A stretch of 64,000 bases of DNA from Microcoleus vaginatus WJT46-NPBG5 (GTDB lineage: Bacteria; Cyanobacteriota; Cyanobacteriia; Cyanobacteriales; Oscillatoriaceae): contig JAHHHM010000022.1 in NCBI GenBank assembly GCA_019359355.1, positions 62,001 through 126,000 of the forward strand, read 5' to 3'. Of the stretch, positions 1-9,027 are shown in pieces (position 1 is the first letter of the stretch; every line of letters starts with the position of its first letter). Position numbers and translations under genes: made by a program. The notes under the pieces are model-generated. The model was not told the origin of the DNA, searched no databases, and worked only from the letters and a program-made list of their open reading frames with translations.

Positions 1-60
1 CTAGAATAGAAGCTGAAACTCTGGTGCAGCTAATATTCTGTTGAGGGAGTAGAAGTTACT

Positions 61-372
61 ATGGCTAACCTAAGTACCGCAGAAGCAATCGAAGAACTCG
101 CGGCTGAGATTGGCGAGAACGTTTACATGGACATCGCCAAGTGGCACCTCCATTTACGTGAAGCTCATCTTCACACCGTTCTTGCTGAACGTCTTTACCC
201 GCTGCTGAGTGGTAGAACTATCGACGAAGACCAGGTTCTACCGATCCTGCAAAATATCCCTGTGAAATTAGGGGGTGGCAAACGGGAAGTTTCTCTTTTG
301 GATTTGCTGCCGATGCAATCTCAAGTTCAGCTCATGGACATCTTAGAAGAGTATCAGCGCAAGATTAGCTAA
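61..372 (+). CDS. DUF3181 family protein
   Basis: A 103-residue acidic, soluble, mostly helical protein that I recognise as the cyanobacterial DUF3181 family. Its N-terminal signature is AEIGENVYMDIAKWHLHL and it has the expected length of about 90-105 residues. No enzymatic motif, signal peptide or membrane segment is visible and the function is unknown. The ATG start is preceded by a purine-rich GAGGGAG at 43-49, a slightly long 11 nt away. A strong hairpin follows the stop codon, so the gene is probably the end of its transcript. Family assignment is from memory of the family, not a search. Confidence 0.8.
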   Translation: MANLSTAEAIEELAAEIGENVYMDIAKWHLHLREAHLHTVLAERLYPLLSGRTIDEDQVLPILQNIPVKLGGGKREVSLLDLLPMQSQVQLMDILEEYQRKIS

Positions 373-500
373 GTCTGATGAGAAAATGGCAGGGCTATGC
401 GGTTTGACCTCTGGCTGAGGCTGATTAACCAGCAAGCTAAAACCTTGAGGCTAAAACAAAAACTGCCTTGAATTTGGAAATCAATCAGACAACTGTTAGG

Positions 501-548
501 GCAAGTTCAGTGTTATGTCCGCAGCTCACTGTGAGCCACTGAACTTGC
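501..548 (+). terminator. Stem-loop downstream of the DUF3181 gene
   Basis: A perfect 12-bp inverted repeat, GCAAGTTCAGTG at 501-512 and CACTGAACTTGC at 537-548. A second small palindrome (GCTCAC T GTGAGC, 523-535) lies inside the loop. No immediate T-run follows, although a TTTTTT run occurs at about 565. It is probably a terminator or mRNA-stabilising hairpin of the upstream gene. Confidence 0.55.
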
Positions 549-649
549 AATAGTCATTTATAGGCTTTTTTGTCAAGGGCTTGATGGGATCGCAGCAGAC
601 GACTACTGTGATCGCAACGGACTTTTGCCCAGACGAGGAGCCAAAATGT

Positions 650-2617
650 ATGGCAAAAAAGAAAAGAGTGCCAAACACCGGCAAAGGCTTCGGTGCCGGC
701 ACTCAACAACTCATGGCCGGCTTAGTCAAAGCCGAAAGCTTGATCCGCCGCAAAAATTGGCTTCAAGCTTTGGAAATCTTACAGGCTTTGGAAGATCGCT
801 ATCCCAACGAGCCAGACGTGCTGATTAGCCAAGTGAACCTCTACCTGGAAATTGGTGACATCCAGCACTATCAGCATACTTGCGAGCGCCTGCTAAAAAT
901 TGACCCAAACAACGCCAATGCCACCCTAGGGTTAGCCGGCTCCTATCTGGCCAACTTCCGCCCCATGTTGGCCATCAGAACCTTTCGCCGATTTGTTGAG
1001 CGGTGGCCAAATGACCGACGCATTGCCGATGTTAACCAGACCATTGCGGAACTGGAACCCAAAATCACTGAAATGGTTGCAGAAATGGGGTTAACCGGCG
1101 AAGAGGCTATCGAACTGGCAACTCTTCATGAACAAGCCCAATGCTGCTTAGAACTAGGGAAATATCTGGAATGCCGGCAGCTTGAGGAACAGATATTAGA
1201 ACGCCGGCCCGATTTCACATCAGCACTCAACAACATCAGCCAAGCCTACGTGATGGAAGGCCAAATCGAGCCAGCGATTACCACCAGCCAGCGCGTCCTT
1301 GAAATTGATCCCAAAAACTATCACGCCCTCTCCAACCTCAGCCGTTACCTGTGCCTGAGTGGCCGGCTTGACGAAGCTAAACAGCAGGCTGAGCAACTTA
1401 AATCCATTGAATCTGATGCCGCAGATATCTGGGTAAAAAAAGCAGAAGCCTTCAGTTTCCTGGGCGACGATCAAAGCGTTCTGGATGCCTTCGTCGGCGC
1501 TGAAAAAACCGGCAGCCTGGAAACTGCCGTCTCTAGTCCCTTCCTTTATCATCTGGCAGCCGTTGCCCACCTAAGGCAGGGAAACCAAGATCGCGCCCGT
1601 CAATACTGGCAGCAAGCGCTCAAAATCAACGCCGGATTTGGATTAGCCCAATCCAACCTCAACGATCTCAACCAGCCGGTGAGTCAACGTCACTGTCCCT
1701 GGCCATTTCCTTTGGCAAACTGGGTCAGCCAGCACGCGGTTAACGAACTCCTTGAACAGGTGAGATCCGGGTTTCGCGAGGACGATGAAGAAGCCGCCAC
1801 ACAGACAACCCAACGCTATCTGCAACACCATCCAGAGATGGTGAGCCTAGTGCCGATGCTGCTGGATCGGGGCGATCCCCCTGGGCGCGAGTTTGCCTTG
1901 CGTCTTGCGAAAATGGCTAAGACGCCGGAGATGCTGGAAGCGCTCAAAGACTTTGCCTTGAGTGATCGCGGTCCTGATGAAAGCCGGCATGAAGCGTCAA
2001 CCGTTGTTTCAAGTGCCGGTCTTCTTTCTGCTGCTGAGCCGGTGCGGATGTGGATGCGAGGCAAATGGCAAGAAGTATTACTTTTCGGCTTTGAAATTGA
2101 TGATGAGCCGGTGGGGACGCACGATCCCCAGGTTATGAAGTGGCTGGCTGCTGCCATTGCAGCTTTAAAACAGCAAAACCCTGATGAGGCCGAGCGCCTG
2201 CTCCAGCAATGCCTGGAAATTGAACCCGACGATCCCTCGCTGTTAAATAATCTAGCGACTGCCTACGAACAGCAGAAGCGTAAAAAAGAAGCGTATACCC
2301 TTAGGCACCAAATTCACGAGCGCTATCCAGATTATTTGTTCGCTCGTCTCTCTATTGCCTCACAGCATTTGGCCACGGGAGAAATTGAGGCTGCTGAAGA
2401 ATTACTGAAACCATTGCTATCTCGCCAGCGCTTTCATGTCAGCGAATTTGCCGCCTTTTGTACGGTTCAGATGGAACTTTCAGTGGCTAAAGGCTCTCCA
2501 GAGGCAGCACGTTCCTGGCTGGCAATGTTTGAGCAGACTTATCCAGACCACCCAGCAATCAATTCTTGGAAACAGCGGTTAAGCCAACCAACCCGGCGGC
2601 GGGGGACTAGGGGTTAG
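650..2617 (+). CDS. Large tetratricopeptide-repeat (TPR) protein
   Basis: A 655-residue protein made almost entirely of TPR-like helical hairpins. Repeats with the W/L-G-Y-A-P pattern are clearest at the N-terminus (ALEILQALEDRYPNEPDVLI, then LKIDPNNANATLGLAG), in the centre (VLEIDPKNYHALSNLSRYL) and near the C-terminus (CLEIEPDDPSLLNNLATAY). No signal peptide or catalytic domain is visible, so a protein-protein scaffold role is the most that can be inferred. I chose ATG 650 because GAGGAG at 635-640 sits 9 nt upstream; the frame is also open from a TTG at 581. A Lys-rich start (AKKKRVP) follows. The stop codon lies inside the G-rich repeat that begins at 2613, so the last residues (RRRGTRG) may derive from repeat sequence. 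Confidence 0.75.
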   Translation: MAKKKRVPNTGKGFGAGTQQLMAGLVKAESLIRRKNWLQALEILQALEDRYPNEPDVLISQVNLYLEIGDIQHYQHTCERLLKIDPNNANATLGLAGSYLANFRPMLAIRTFRRFVERWPNDRRIADVNQTIAELEPKITEMVAEMGLTGEEAIELATLHEQAQCCLELGKYLECRQLEEQILERRPDFTSALNNISQAYVMEGQIEPAITTSQRVLEIDPKNYHALSNLSRYLCLSGRLDEAKQQAEQLKSIESDAADIWVKKAEAFSFLGDDQSVLDAFVGAEKTGSLETAVSSPFLYHLAAVAHLRQGNQDRARQYWQQALKINAGFGLAQSNLNDLNQPVSQRHCPWPFPLANWVSQHAVNELLEQVRSGFREDDEEAATQTTQRYLQHHPEMVSLVPMLLDRGDPPGREFALRLAKMAKTPEMLEALKDFALSDRGPDESRHEASTVVSSAGLLSAAEPVRMWMRGKWQEVLLFGFEIDDEPVGTHDPQVMKWLAAAIAALKQQNPDEAERLLQQCLEIEPDDPSLLNNLATAYEQQKRKKEAYTLRHQIHERYPDYLFARLSIASQHLATGEIEAAEELLKPLLSRQRFHVSEFAAFCTVQMELSVAKGSPEAARSWLAMFEQTYPDHPAINSWKQRLSQPTRRRGTRG

Positions 2618-2710
2618 GGGCATGGGGCATGGGTCAAGGCTTTGCCAACAAGAACGGTAGGGGCATGGGGTATGGGGCAAGGCTACGCCAACAAGAACGG
2701 TAGGGGCATG
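2613..2710 (+). repeat. GGGGCAT heptamer repeats with two copies of a 43-bp unit
   Basis: GGGGCAT-type heptamers interleaved with a 43-bp direct repeat whose copies start at about 2635 and 2678, with the core GCCAACAAGAACGGTAGGGG. The heptamers resemble the short tandemly repeated repetitive (STRR) elements known in filamentous cyanobacteria. The block starts at the stop codon of the TPR gene. Confidence 0.8.
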
Positions 2711-3153
2711 GGATTAGCTTTTGGCTCTGTGTCCTTCGCCCTCTTTCCTTAGCACTGTAAAATCTACGCCAAATAGTATTCCGAAATTTAAACTGTTACA
2801 TTAGATATTCTGAACAATTAAAAATCACTGAAACATACGTGTGTCAAGGGTTTTAGCGTAAATTTAGTAAAAGATGATATTTTGATTATTACAATCAATA
2901 AATTAATTTTGCTGGGAATTATTTAATAAATTTATGCAAGTCAAGCATCTTGCTCAACCCTATACTGTTCATACAGATTAGGCTCCAAATCTAGATACAG
3001 CAGTGATCCCAGCGGCTAACTCCTTCTATCCTTACCTTGAGCCGAGCCGGACACGCCAGTTCATAGGACAACTTGGCGGTTGTAACAAGGGATTTGCTGA
3101 AATCTTAATATTTTGTTACAAAGGAGCAAGAACTACTGGAAACGAGAAACCTC
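2711..3153. other. AT-rich intergenic region
   Basis: About 440 bases between the repeat block and the DUF2993 gene. The centre (2780-2960) is strongly AT-rich and may contain the promoter of the DUF2993 gene. No RNA gene or conserved ORF was recognised. Confidence 0.5.
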
Positions 3154-3948
3154 ATGTTTGGGACTCTCATTGGTCAAACAACCCCCCCTGGCACGGATTG
3201 GGGAGAGCGTATGCTCAACACCGTCGCCAGCCAATCCATTCGCCACCTGTTCAGTCAGAGTGAGTCCGTGGAGGTGGTTGTGCGCTGCCATCCCTCCAGC
3301 AAACTCTTACAAGGCAGTATTGATAGCTTCAAAATGAGCGGTCGGGGTCTGGTCATTCGCCGGGATTTTCCGGTTGAAGAAATGGTGTTTGAAACTGACG
3401 CTGTTTCCATTGACTTTAGCTCTATTCTTAGCGGCAAAATTCGCCTCAAGCAACCCACCCAAGCCATTGCCGACGTTATTCTCTCCGAAGACGGCATTAA
3501 CCAGTCTTTTCAAGCTGAGCTGGTGAAAAAGCGGCTGCAAAACCTCGATCTGCCGGCATTAACCGAATTGAGCGGTGGTGAACCCGTTTCTTTTTCCGAG
3601 GTGCAAGTGCAACTGCTGCCTCAAAATCGCCTTCGCATCTTCGCCAAGGCAGATTTAGCTGACCACGGGATCGTGCCCGTCACCCTGACGGTAACATTAG
3701 CCATTGAGCGCCGGCGTCGGATTCTGTTTCAAAATCCCGAAATCGATCTCGATGCTGTACCGGAATCGCTGCGAGAAACCTCTAAAACCCTGGCAGTTGC
3801 TTTGGGAGAGATTTTGGATAATATGGTCGATCTTGATCGCTTTGATCTTGATGGCGTGACGATGCGGCTCAATCGCCTGGAAACCCAAGGCAAACAGTTA
3901 ATTTTTAGCGGCTACGCTCAAATTGACCATTTCCCGCAGACGAAATAA
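3154..3948 (+). CDS. DUF2993 (LmeA-like) domain protein
   Basis: A 264-residue protein that I recognise as DUF2993, a family with a lipid-binding beta-rich fold that includes mycobacterial LmeA and is common in cyanobacteria. The pattern GSIDSFKMSGRGLVIRRDF followed by a region of alternating beta strands fits the family. No clear signal peptide is present, so it is probably cytoplasmic or membrane-peripheral here. The chosen ATG begins MFGTLIGQTTPPG; an AAGGAG lies too far upstream (about 3119) to be an ideal ribosome site, and an internal ATG at 3211 (MLNTVAS) is a realistic alternative. A strong terminator hairpin follows. The substrate is unknown. Confidence 0.75.
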   Translation: MFGTLIGQTTPPGTDWGERMLNTVASQSIRHLFSQSESVEVVVRCHPSSKLLQGSIDSFKMSGRGLVIRRDFPVEEMVFETDAVSIDFSSILSGKIRLKQPTQAIADVILSEDGINQSFQAELVKKRLQNLDLPALTELSGGEPVSFSEVQVQLLPQNRLRIFAKADLADHGIVPVTLTVTLAIERRRRILFQNPEIDLDAVPESLRETSKTLAVALGEILDNMVDLDRFDLDGVTMRLNRLETQGKQLIFSGYAQIDHFPQTK

Positions 3949-3964
3949 TCCCATCTAGATTTTA

Positions 3965-4017
3965 AAAAGTCGTTTGCTAGGGTTTAGATTGCTGTTGACC
4001 CTTAGCAAACGACTTTT
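3965..4017 (+). terminator. Rho-independent terminator after the DUF2993 gene
   Basis: Long inverted repeat AAAAGTCGTTTGCTAGGGT (3965-3983) and ACC-TTAGCAAACGACTTTT-type arm (3998-4017) with one bulged base. The A-start and T-end make it a plausible terminator in either direction. Confidence 0.8.
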
Positions 4018-4081
4018 AATTAATCAAGATTAAAAATCTAAAATAAGGTGCAAGATTGGTAAATTTATATCCGTAAGAAAT

Positions 4082-4693
4082 TTGTTCGCTGCCGGCGGGA
4101 TTGTGATGTTGCCACTGCTGGGATTTTCCCTCCTAGCAGTGGCGCTAATTTTGGAACGAGGCTTTTTTTGGCTGCGGGTGCTGAAGCGGCAAGAGTCTAT
4201 CGTGCAGCAAGCGCTTGCCCTTTACAAGCAAAATCCCCAGGCTGTGTTGCCCCTGCTGGTACAAAATGCGGATTTGCCGATGGCACGGATTTTTCTGACA
4301 GCATTGGAACTTGATTGCCCCTCTCCAGAGGATTTTCGCTTGGCACTGGAGAGTTCGTCTCAGGCAGAGTTGCCGGTGATGCGCCGGTTTAATACGGTGT
4401 TTGATACGATTATTGCGGTTTCGCCGTTGCTGGGTTTACTGGGCACTGTTTTAGGATTAATTCAATCTTTCAGTGCTTTACGCGTGGGTGATGTTGGCGG
4501 TAGCGATAGTGTGGGCGTTACTGCCGGCATTAGTGAAGCTCTGATTTCTACGGCTGCTGGATTAATTGTTGCTATCTTTACACTTTTATTTGCCAATCTG
4601 TTTCGGAGTTTCTATCAGACGCAGCGGGCTTTGATTCAGAAGTATGGGGGAAAGTTAGAGTTACTCTACCGGAGCCAAGATCAAAGCTTGTAA
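4082..4693 (+). CDS. MotA/TolQ/ExbB proton-channel family protein
   Basis: A 203-residue integral membrane protein with three predicted membrane segments: about residues 5-27 (GIVMLPLLGFSLLAVALILE), 103-128 and 140-165. The last two carry the family's glycine-rich pattern SPLLGLLGTVLGLIQSF and AGISEALISTAAGLIVAI. ExbB/TolQ proteins form the stator of proton-driven motors with ExbD/TolR. No exbD-like gene follows, which is odd; the partner must be elsewhere. The start is uncertain. No ATG is available; TTG 4082 is used here, while an ATT at 4055 behind AAGGTG would add nine residues. Confidence 0.82.
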   Translation: MFAAGGIVMLPLLGFSLLAVALILERGFFWLRVLKRQESIVQQALALYKQNPQAVLPLLVQNADLPMARIFLTALELDCPSPEDFRLALESSSQAELPVMRRFNTVFDTIIAVSPLLGLLGTVLGLIQSFSALRVGDVGGSDSVGVTAGISEALISTAAGLIVAIFTLLFANLFRSFYQTQRALIQKYGGKLELLYRSQDQSL

Positions 4694-5306
4694 GTGATCA
4701 ATCACAGAATTTTCTGTAATTATTTATATTTAAAAACTTAAATTGCTGTTGCCGGCAGCAAACGTTATACCAATCAGCATCTCATACTAATTTTAGAAAA
4801 GAAGGTGACAGAGGGGTAATTTAGGAAGAGTAACCTGAATCTCAACACCGATAATAATTTGAGTTGCCGGCCTGATGTCCAAAAGAGTACACACTCTAGG
4901 AAAGCATGGGATTACTTAACCCGACAGCAACTTTTTATACCAAATCCGTCTCAGTAACCCCTTTTGCCGGCTCCGTTAATTTGACTTCTTGAAAAGAGAA
5001 ATCAAAAGCACTGTTTAATGAATTCTTCCCCTGACAACTGAGGAAGCGGCAATCAGGACTTAACCTCACTCTCCTATGCCGGCTTGGTGAAAGCAAAATT
5101 CCTGATCTAGAGCGGATTAGGCAGTATTGAAGAGTGATTCTATTGATTTTTGTTTATGATAGGGGAACTATAGCCGAGGGGTGTCACCCCTCATTCCCCT
5201 GTCAATCATAAGAAACGATGACCGTACAGTTCTGGATTGAGAAACTCCAAGAGCTGAGGTAACAAGGGAGAAATAAGGCAAAAAATAGCGTATAGGTAAA
5301 AAAAAT
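4694..5306. other. Intergenic region with a short perfect palindrome
   Basis: About 610 bases without a convincing gene. It contains scattered GCCGG words and two TATACCAA(A)TC fragments of the kind seen in interspersed cyanobacterial repeats. A perfect palindrome, GAGGGGTG-T-CACCCCTC, lies at 5176-5192, about 115 bases before the pentapeptide-repeat gene, and could be an operator or small hairpin. Confidence 0.5.
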
Positions 5307-6110
5307 ATGGCGGGAAATAGCGCACACGTCAAACGGTTGCTGCAAACAAAACAATGTCAGGGGGGCGATCTGAGCGAAGCAAATTTGGCTCAATTGAATT
5401 TGAGTAGTGCTGACCTCAGCGGTGCTAAGTTAATGTTCGCCAACCTGCATGGGGCCAATCTTAATAGTGCGAACTTGAGCGGTGCCGATCTCTGTTTTGC
5501 GAACCTCGTAGCCGTCGATCTGACGAATGCCGATCTCAGGGGCATTGATGGCAAAGGACTAAATTTGTTAGATGCCAAACTCCATAGTGCTAACTTCAGC
5601 GGTGCTGACTTGGGGTTTGCCACATTTGTTAACAGCAATTTGCACGAAGCCAATCTCAGCGGTGCTGACTTGGATGGTGCCAATATGATAGGAGCCAAAC
5701 TCAATAGTGCTAACCTCAGCGGTACTGACCTGGGAGGTGCCAATTTAGGTCATGCTGAGCTGATAGGGGCTAATCTATCGAATGCCAACCTTAGTGATGC
5801 TCGGTTAGTGGCTGCTGACTTGAGTGATGCGAATTTGAGCGGGGCTAACCTGAGTAGCGCCAACTTGTTAAATGCGAATTTGAGTGGGGCGAATCTGAGT
5901 GGGGCGAACCTGAGTGGGGCGAACCTGGCGAACGCTCAGCTAGAGGGTGCGATAGGACTCTACATAGACACTCAAGCTGGGACTCGCCGGCATGACACCC
6001 AGAGGTCAGGCACGCCCCAGTCAAGTCCAGCTTATGTTACTTTTTCCCAGCCTGGGGTATATCGCTCAGATTCCTCAGCTTTGGGATTGCCACATCCGGG
6101 GTTGCCTTAG
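5307..6110 (+). CDS. Pentapeptide-repeat protein
   Basis: A 267-residue protein. Residues from about 20 to 215 are an almost uninterrupted run of A(D/N)LSG-type pentapeptides (for example ANLSGADLDGANMIGAKL), predicted to form a right-handed quadrilateral beta-helix. There is no signal peptide or membrane segment. The last 50 residues are not repetitive and look unstructured. Such proteins are very abundant in filamentous cyanobacteria and mostly of unknown function; a few elsewhere mimic DNA to protect gyrase, but nothing here points to that. The stop codon falls directly in front of a GGGGCAT repeat array, so the C-terminal tail may be evolutionarily unstable. Confidence 0.9.
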   Translation: MAGNSAHVKRLLQTKQCQGGDLSEANLAQLNLSSADLSGAKLMFANLHGANLNSANLSGADLCFANLVAVDLTNADLRGIDGKGLNLLDAKLHSANFSGADLGFATFVNSNLHEANLSGADLDGANMIGAKLNSANLSGTDLGGANLGHAELIGANLSNANLSDARLVAADLSDANLSGANLSSANLLNANLSGANLSGANLSGANLANAQLEGAIGLYIDTQAGTRRHDTQRSGTPQSSPAYVTFSQPGVYRSDSSALGLPHPGLP

Positions 6111-6176
6111 GGAATGGGGAATGGGGAATGGGGCATGGGGCATAGGGCATGGGGCATTGGGCATGGGGCATGGGGC
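6110..6176 (+). repeat. STRR-like GGGGCAT/GGGGAAT heptamer array
   Basis: About nine imperfect tandem heptamers of the form GGGRMAT between two convergent genes. It has the same composition as the arrays at 13263, 14919 and 58692. Confidence 0.85.
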
Positions 6177-6278
6177 TATACCAATCGTATGGATAGCCCT
6201 TTTTGAGGTTAACTACAGGATTATCCTGTTCTTTGCCCAAAGCTTAGGACAAAGCCATGCTTTAACTCTATGTCTGAC

Positions 6279-7556
6279 TCAAGAGGGATCACTCAGGACT
6301 TGAGCGAACACTTGTTCAAGGGTTTGCAGGGCGCTGTCTACTTCTTGGGCACTGAGAATCAGCGGGGGGACAAACCGCAGGACTTTGGGACCGGCCGGCA
6401 CTAGCAGCAAGCCTTCATCCATCGCTGCTTTAACAACCGCTGGAGACGTTAGCTCGATGTCTGCTTTGAGTTCCATGCCGTTAATTAAACCCCAGCCGCG
6501 CACCTCAGTAACCAGGTGAGGATATTTTGCTGCTAGCGCTTGCAAGCCGGCTCGTAATTGCTCACCTCGCGCCTCAGCGTTAGCCAGTAGGTTCTCCCGT
6601 TCTATTGTCTGGCAGACAGCGAGCGCAACGGTACAAGCGAAAGGATTGCCCCCAAAGGTACTGGCGTGATCTCCGGGTTGGAAGACATCGCAGAAGGACT
6701 TGCACAACATGGCACCGATGGGAATACCCCCGCCTAATCCCTTGGCAGAGGTAAAGATATCTGGCTCAATACCCAGATTTTCGTAACCCCACAACTTGCC
6801 GGTGCGTCCCATTCCGACTTGCACTTCATCTAAAATCAGCAGGATACCCTTTTCATCGCAAATTTCCCGAATTCGCTGGAAATAAGCAACTTCTCCCGGT
6901 CGCACGCCGCCTTCTCCTTGCAAAGCTTCCAGGAGAATCGCCGCAACCCGCCGTTCGCCGCTATCGAGTTCCGCAATTACCGCCTCTAGTGCCTCAATAT
7001 CGTTGTAAGGCACATATTGAAAACCGGGCATTAAGGGATCAAAATTTTTCTGATACTTGGGTTGACCCGTTGCTGTAATGGTTGCCAGCGTCCGTCCGTG
7101 GAAACTGGCATGAGCGGTTAAAATCATCGGCTCTTTGATATTTAAAACTGTATGCGCGTACTTTCGGGCCAGTTTAATCGCCCCTTCATTCGCTTCCGCG
7201 CCAGAGTTACAGAAAAATGCCCGATCCGCACAGGAATGATCGACCAGCCATTGCGCTAGTTGACCTTGCACGGGAATGTAGTAAAGATTGGAAACATGGT
7301 GCAGCGTTTGAATCTGCTGGGTTACGGCTTCCACCATTGCTGGGTGGGCGTGTCCCAAAGTACAAGTGGCAATGCCGGCAACAAAATCGAGATATTCGCG
7401 CCCTTGCGTGTCCCAAACCCGACAACCGACCCCTCGTTCTAAGGCTAGGGAAAATCGGGCGTATGTGGTCATCACATAACTGTCAAAGTTGTCTGGGCTA
7501 AATGGGCTAGACTCTGCTACTCCAGATGTCTGCTCAATAAGAGTTTCTACGCTCAC
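6279..7556 (-). CDS. argD: Acetylornithine aminotransferase
   Basis: A 425-residue class-III PLP aminotransferase matching ArgD, which converts N-acetylglutamate semialdehyde and glutamate to N-acetylornithine and 2-oxoglutarate in arginine biosynthesis. The PLP lysine is K272 in TSAKGLGGGIPIGAM. The cofactor-binding segment NSGAEANEGAIKLAR and the LILDEVQVGMGRTG motif are intact. A 25-30 residue N-terminal extension precedes the typical start of the fold, as is usual in cyanobacteria. The GTG start is preceded on the minus strand by GAGGA with good spacing. It is a stand-alone gene convergent with the pentapeptide-repeat gene. Other omega-aminotransferases (GABA, succinylornithine) are possible, but overall similarity favours ArgD. 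Confidence 0.9.
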   Translation of the reverse strand: MSVETLIEQTSGVAESSPFSPDNFDSYVMTTYARFSLALERGVGCRVWDTQGREYLDFVAGIATCTLGHAHPAMVEAVTQQIQTLHHVSNLYYIPVQGQLAQWLVDHSCADRAFFCNSGAEANEGAIKLARKYAHTVLNIKEPMILTAHASFHGRTLATITATGQPKYQKNFDPLMPGFQYVPYNDIEALEAVIAELDSGERRVAAILLEALQGEGGVRPGEVAYFQRIREICDEKGILLILDEVQVGMGRTGKLWGYENLGIEPDIFTSAKGLGGGIPIGAMLCKSFCDVFQPGDHASTFGGNPFACTVALAVCQTIERENLLANAEARGEQLRAGLQALAAKYPHLVTEVRGWGLINGMELKADIELTSPAVVKAAMDEGLLLVPAGPKVLRFVPPLILSAQEVDSALQTLEQVFAQVLSDPS

Positions 7557-7859
7557 AATTGCTTCCTCTAATCCTGAAGTTTGAAACTGCTGAGTTGAAC
7601 TAGACTCGATTGTAGGTCAGCCCAGCTGCTATTTTGCCGGCTTTATAGAATCTGAAATTGTATTAAGCACAACAATCTCTCTGAGGCGCTATCAGGTCGG
7701 GACTGGAATAAGCTACAACTATCAAGGGCAAAAGACTTTGTATTTTGGAGAGAGTTGTAGCCGATTTAGGAAATGCCAAGAAATCAAGACAAAGGCAAGT
7801 GAGTGTTTTTAAAAGTTGTCCTGATGCTGAAACTCTAGAATTTAAATAATTAAAAGCTG
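7557..7859. other. Divergent intergenic region argD / ion channel
   Basis: About 300 bases that must carry the promoters of the two divergent genes. No riboswitch, palindromic operator or small ORF was recognised. Confidence 0.45.
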
Positions 7860-8930
7860 GTGTACACGACTCTCGAACAAAAATATCGACGCATCCAGAA
7901 AGAACTGCTTGGGGGGACGATCGCCTTCGCCGGCGTTCTGCTGATCGGCACGTTATGGTACTGGCTGGTCGAAAAATGGCCGTGGCCCGATGCCGCTTAC
8001 ATGACCGTGATCACCCTAGCAACGGTTGGGTTTGGAGAAATTCACCCCCTCGGAGATCGTGGGCGGCTGTTTACCATTGCCTTAATTTTGATGGGGCTGA
8101 TCAACATCGGCTATATTGTTAACCGATTTACAGAAGCCTTGATTCAAGGCTACTTTCAAGAAGGCATTCGATTAAGGCAAAAAAAACGCTTGATAGACTC
8201 TTTATCTGAGCATTACATCCTCTGCGGGTTCGGTCGCACAGGCCGGCAGATTGCCTATGAATTTAAGGCAGAAGGCATTGATTTTGTAACGATTGATTCG
8301 GATTCCGAACAGATTTTAGAAGCTCAACAGCTAGGTTACACAGCCTTTCAAGGGGATGCGACGTTAGATGCCACCCTGCTTAAGGTTGGCGTTGAAAAGG
8401 CTGTCTGCTTGGTAGCAGCGCTGCCTTCTGATGCGGAAAATCTTTATACGGTTCTGTCTGCAAAAACACTCAATCCTAAAGTTAGGGCCATCGCCCGCGC
8501 CAGTACAGAAGAAGCGGTTCAAAAGCTGCAACGTGGCGGTGCTGATGCGGTTGTCTCGCCCTATATCACCGGCGGCAGACGCATGGCGGCAGCGGCGCTG
8601 AGACCCCAGGTTATGGACTTTGTGGATGGCATTATTGCCGGCGCGGATCGGGCCTTTTATTTGGAAGAGTTTTTGATTGACCCGGAAACTTGTCCTTTTG
8701 TAGGTCAATCTTTGAGAGAGGCTAAACTTCGCTCTCAGTCTGGGGCACTCGTTCTTGCTGTTCGCCGCGCTGATGGTACGCTGATTGGCGGCCCAACTGC
8801 CGATACCCATTTAATAGCCGGAGATTTGCTTATCTGCATGGGGACAGCTGAGCAACTGCGCCAACTCAATCAAATTCTTGGCCCGATTCGCTCGAAGGCG
8901 CTTCGCCGGCCTAAACAGGCACCGTCATGA
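7860..8930 (+). CDS. Two-TM potassium channel with TrkA-N/TrkA-C (RCK) domains
   Basis: A 356-residue K+ channel subunit. TM1 spans about residues 19-36. The pore helix and selectivity filter ATVGFGE place TVGFG at residues 55-59. TM2 spans about 68-92. The cytoplasmic half holds an NAD-binding Rossmann domain (YILCGFGRTGRQIAYEF, glycine-rich loop) and a C-terminal TrkA-C lobe from about residue 260. This is the MthK/YugO-like architecture, in which ligand binding to the RCK ring gates potassium flow. The filter is canonical apart from GFG instead of GYG, which is common in prokaryotic channels. The GTG start at 7860 gives the family's usual short N-terminus. No operon partner. Confidence 0.92.
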   Translation: MYTTLEQKYRRIQKELLGGTIAFAGVLLIGTLWYWLVEKWPWPDAAYMTVITLATVGFGEIHPLGDRGRLFTIALILMGLINIGYIVNRFTEALIQGYFQEGIRLRQKKRLIDSLSEHYILCGFGRTGRQIAYEFKAEGIDFVTIDSDSEQILEAQQLGYTAFQGDATLDATLLKVGVEKAVCLVAALPSDAENLYTVLSAKTLNPKVRAIARASTEEAVQKLQRGGADAVVSPYITGGRRMAAAALRPQVMDFVDGIIAGADRAFYLEEFLIDPETCPFVGQSLREAKLRSQSGALVLAVRRADGTLIGGPTADTHLIAGDLLICMGTAEQLRQLNQILGPIRSKALRRPKQAPS

Positions 8931-9027
8931 GGGCCGCCTTAAGTGTGAGGTAAAGTTGGGTGGGAATCTGCCTCAGATATTCTCCCCATCTCCCCCTATT
9001 CTCGTGTTCATTGACGCTTATCAAATC

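Noticed and set aside
5390-5743. 117-codon minus-strand ORF opposite the pentapeptide gene
   Set aside because: It is the antisense shadow of a highly repetitive coding sequence.
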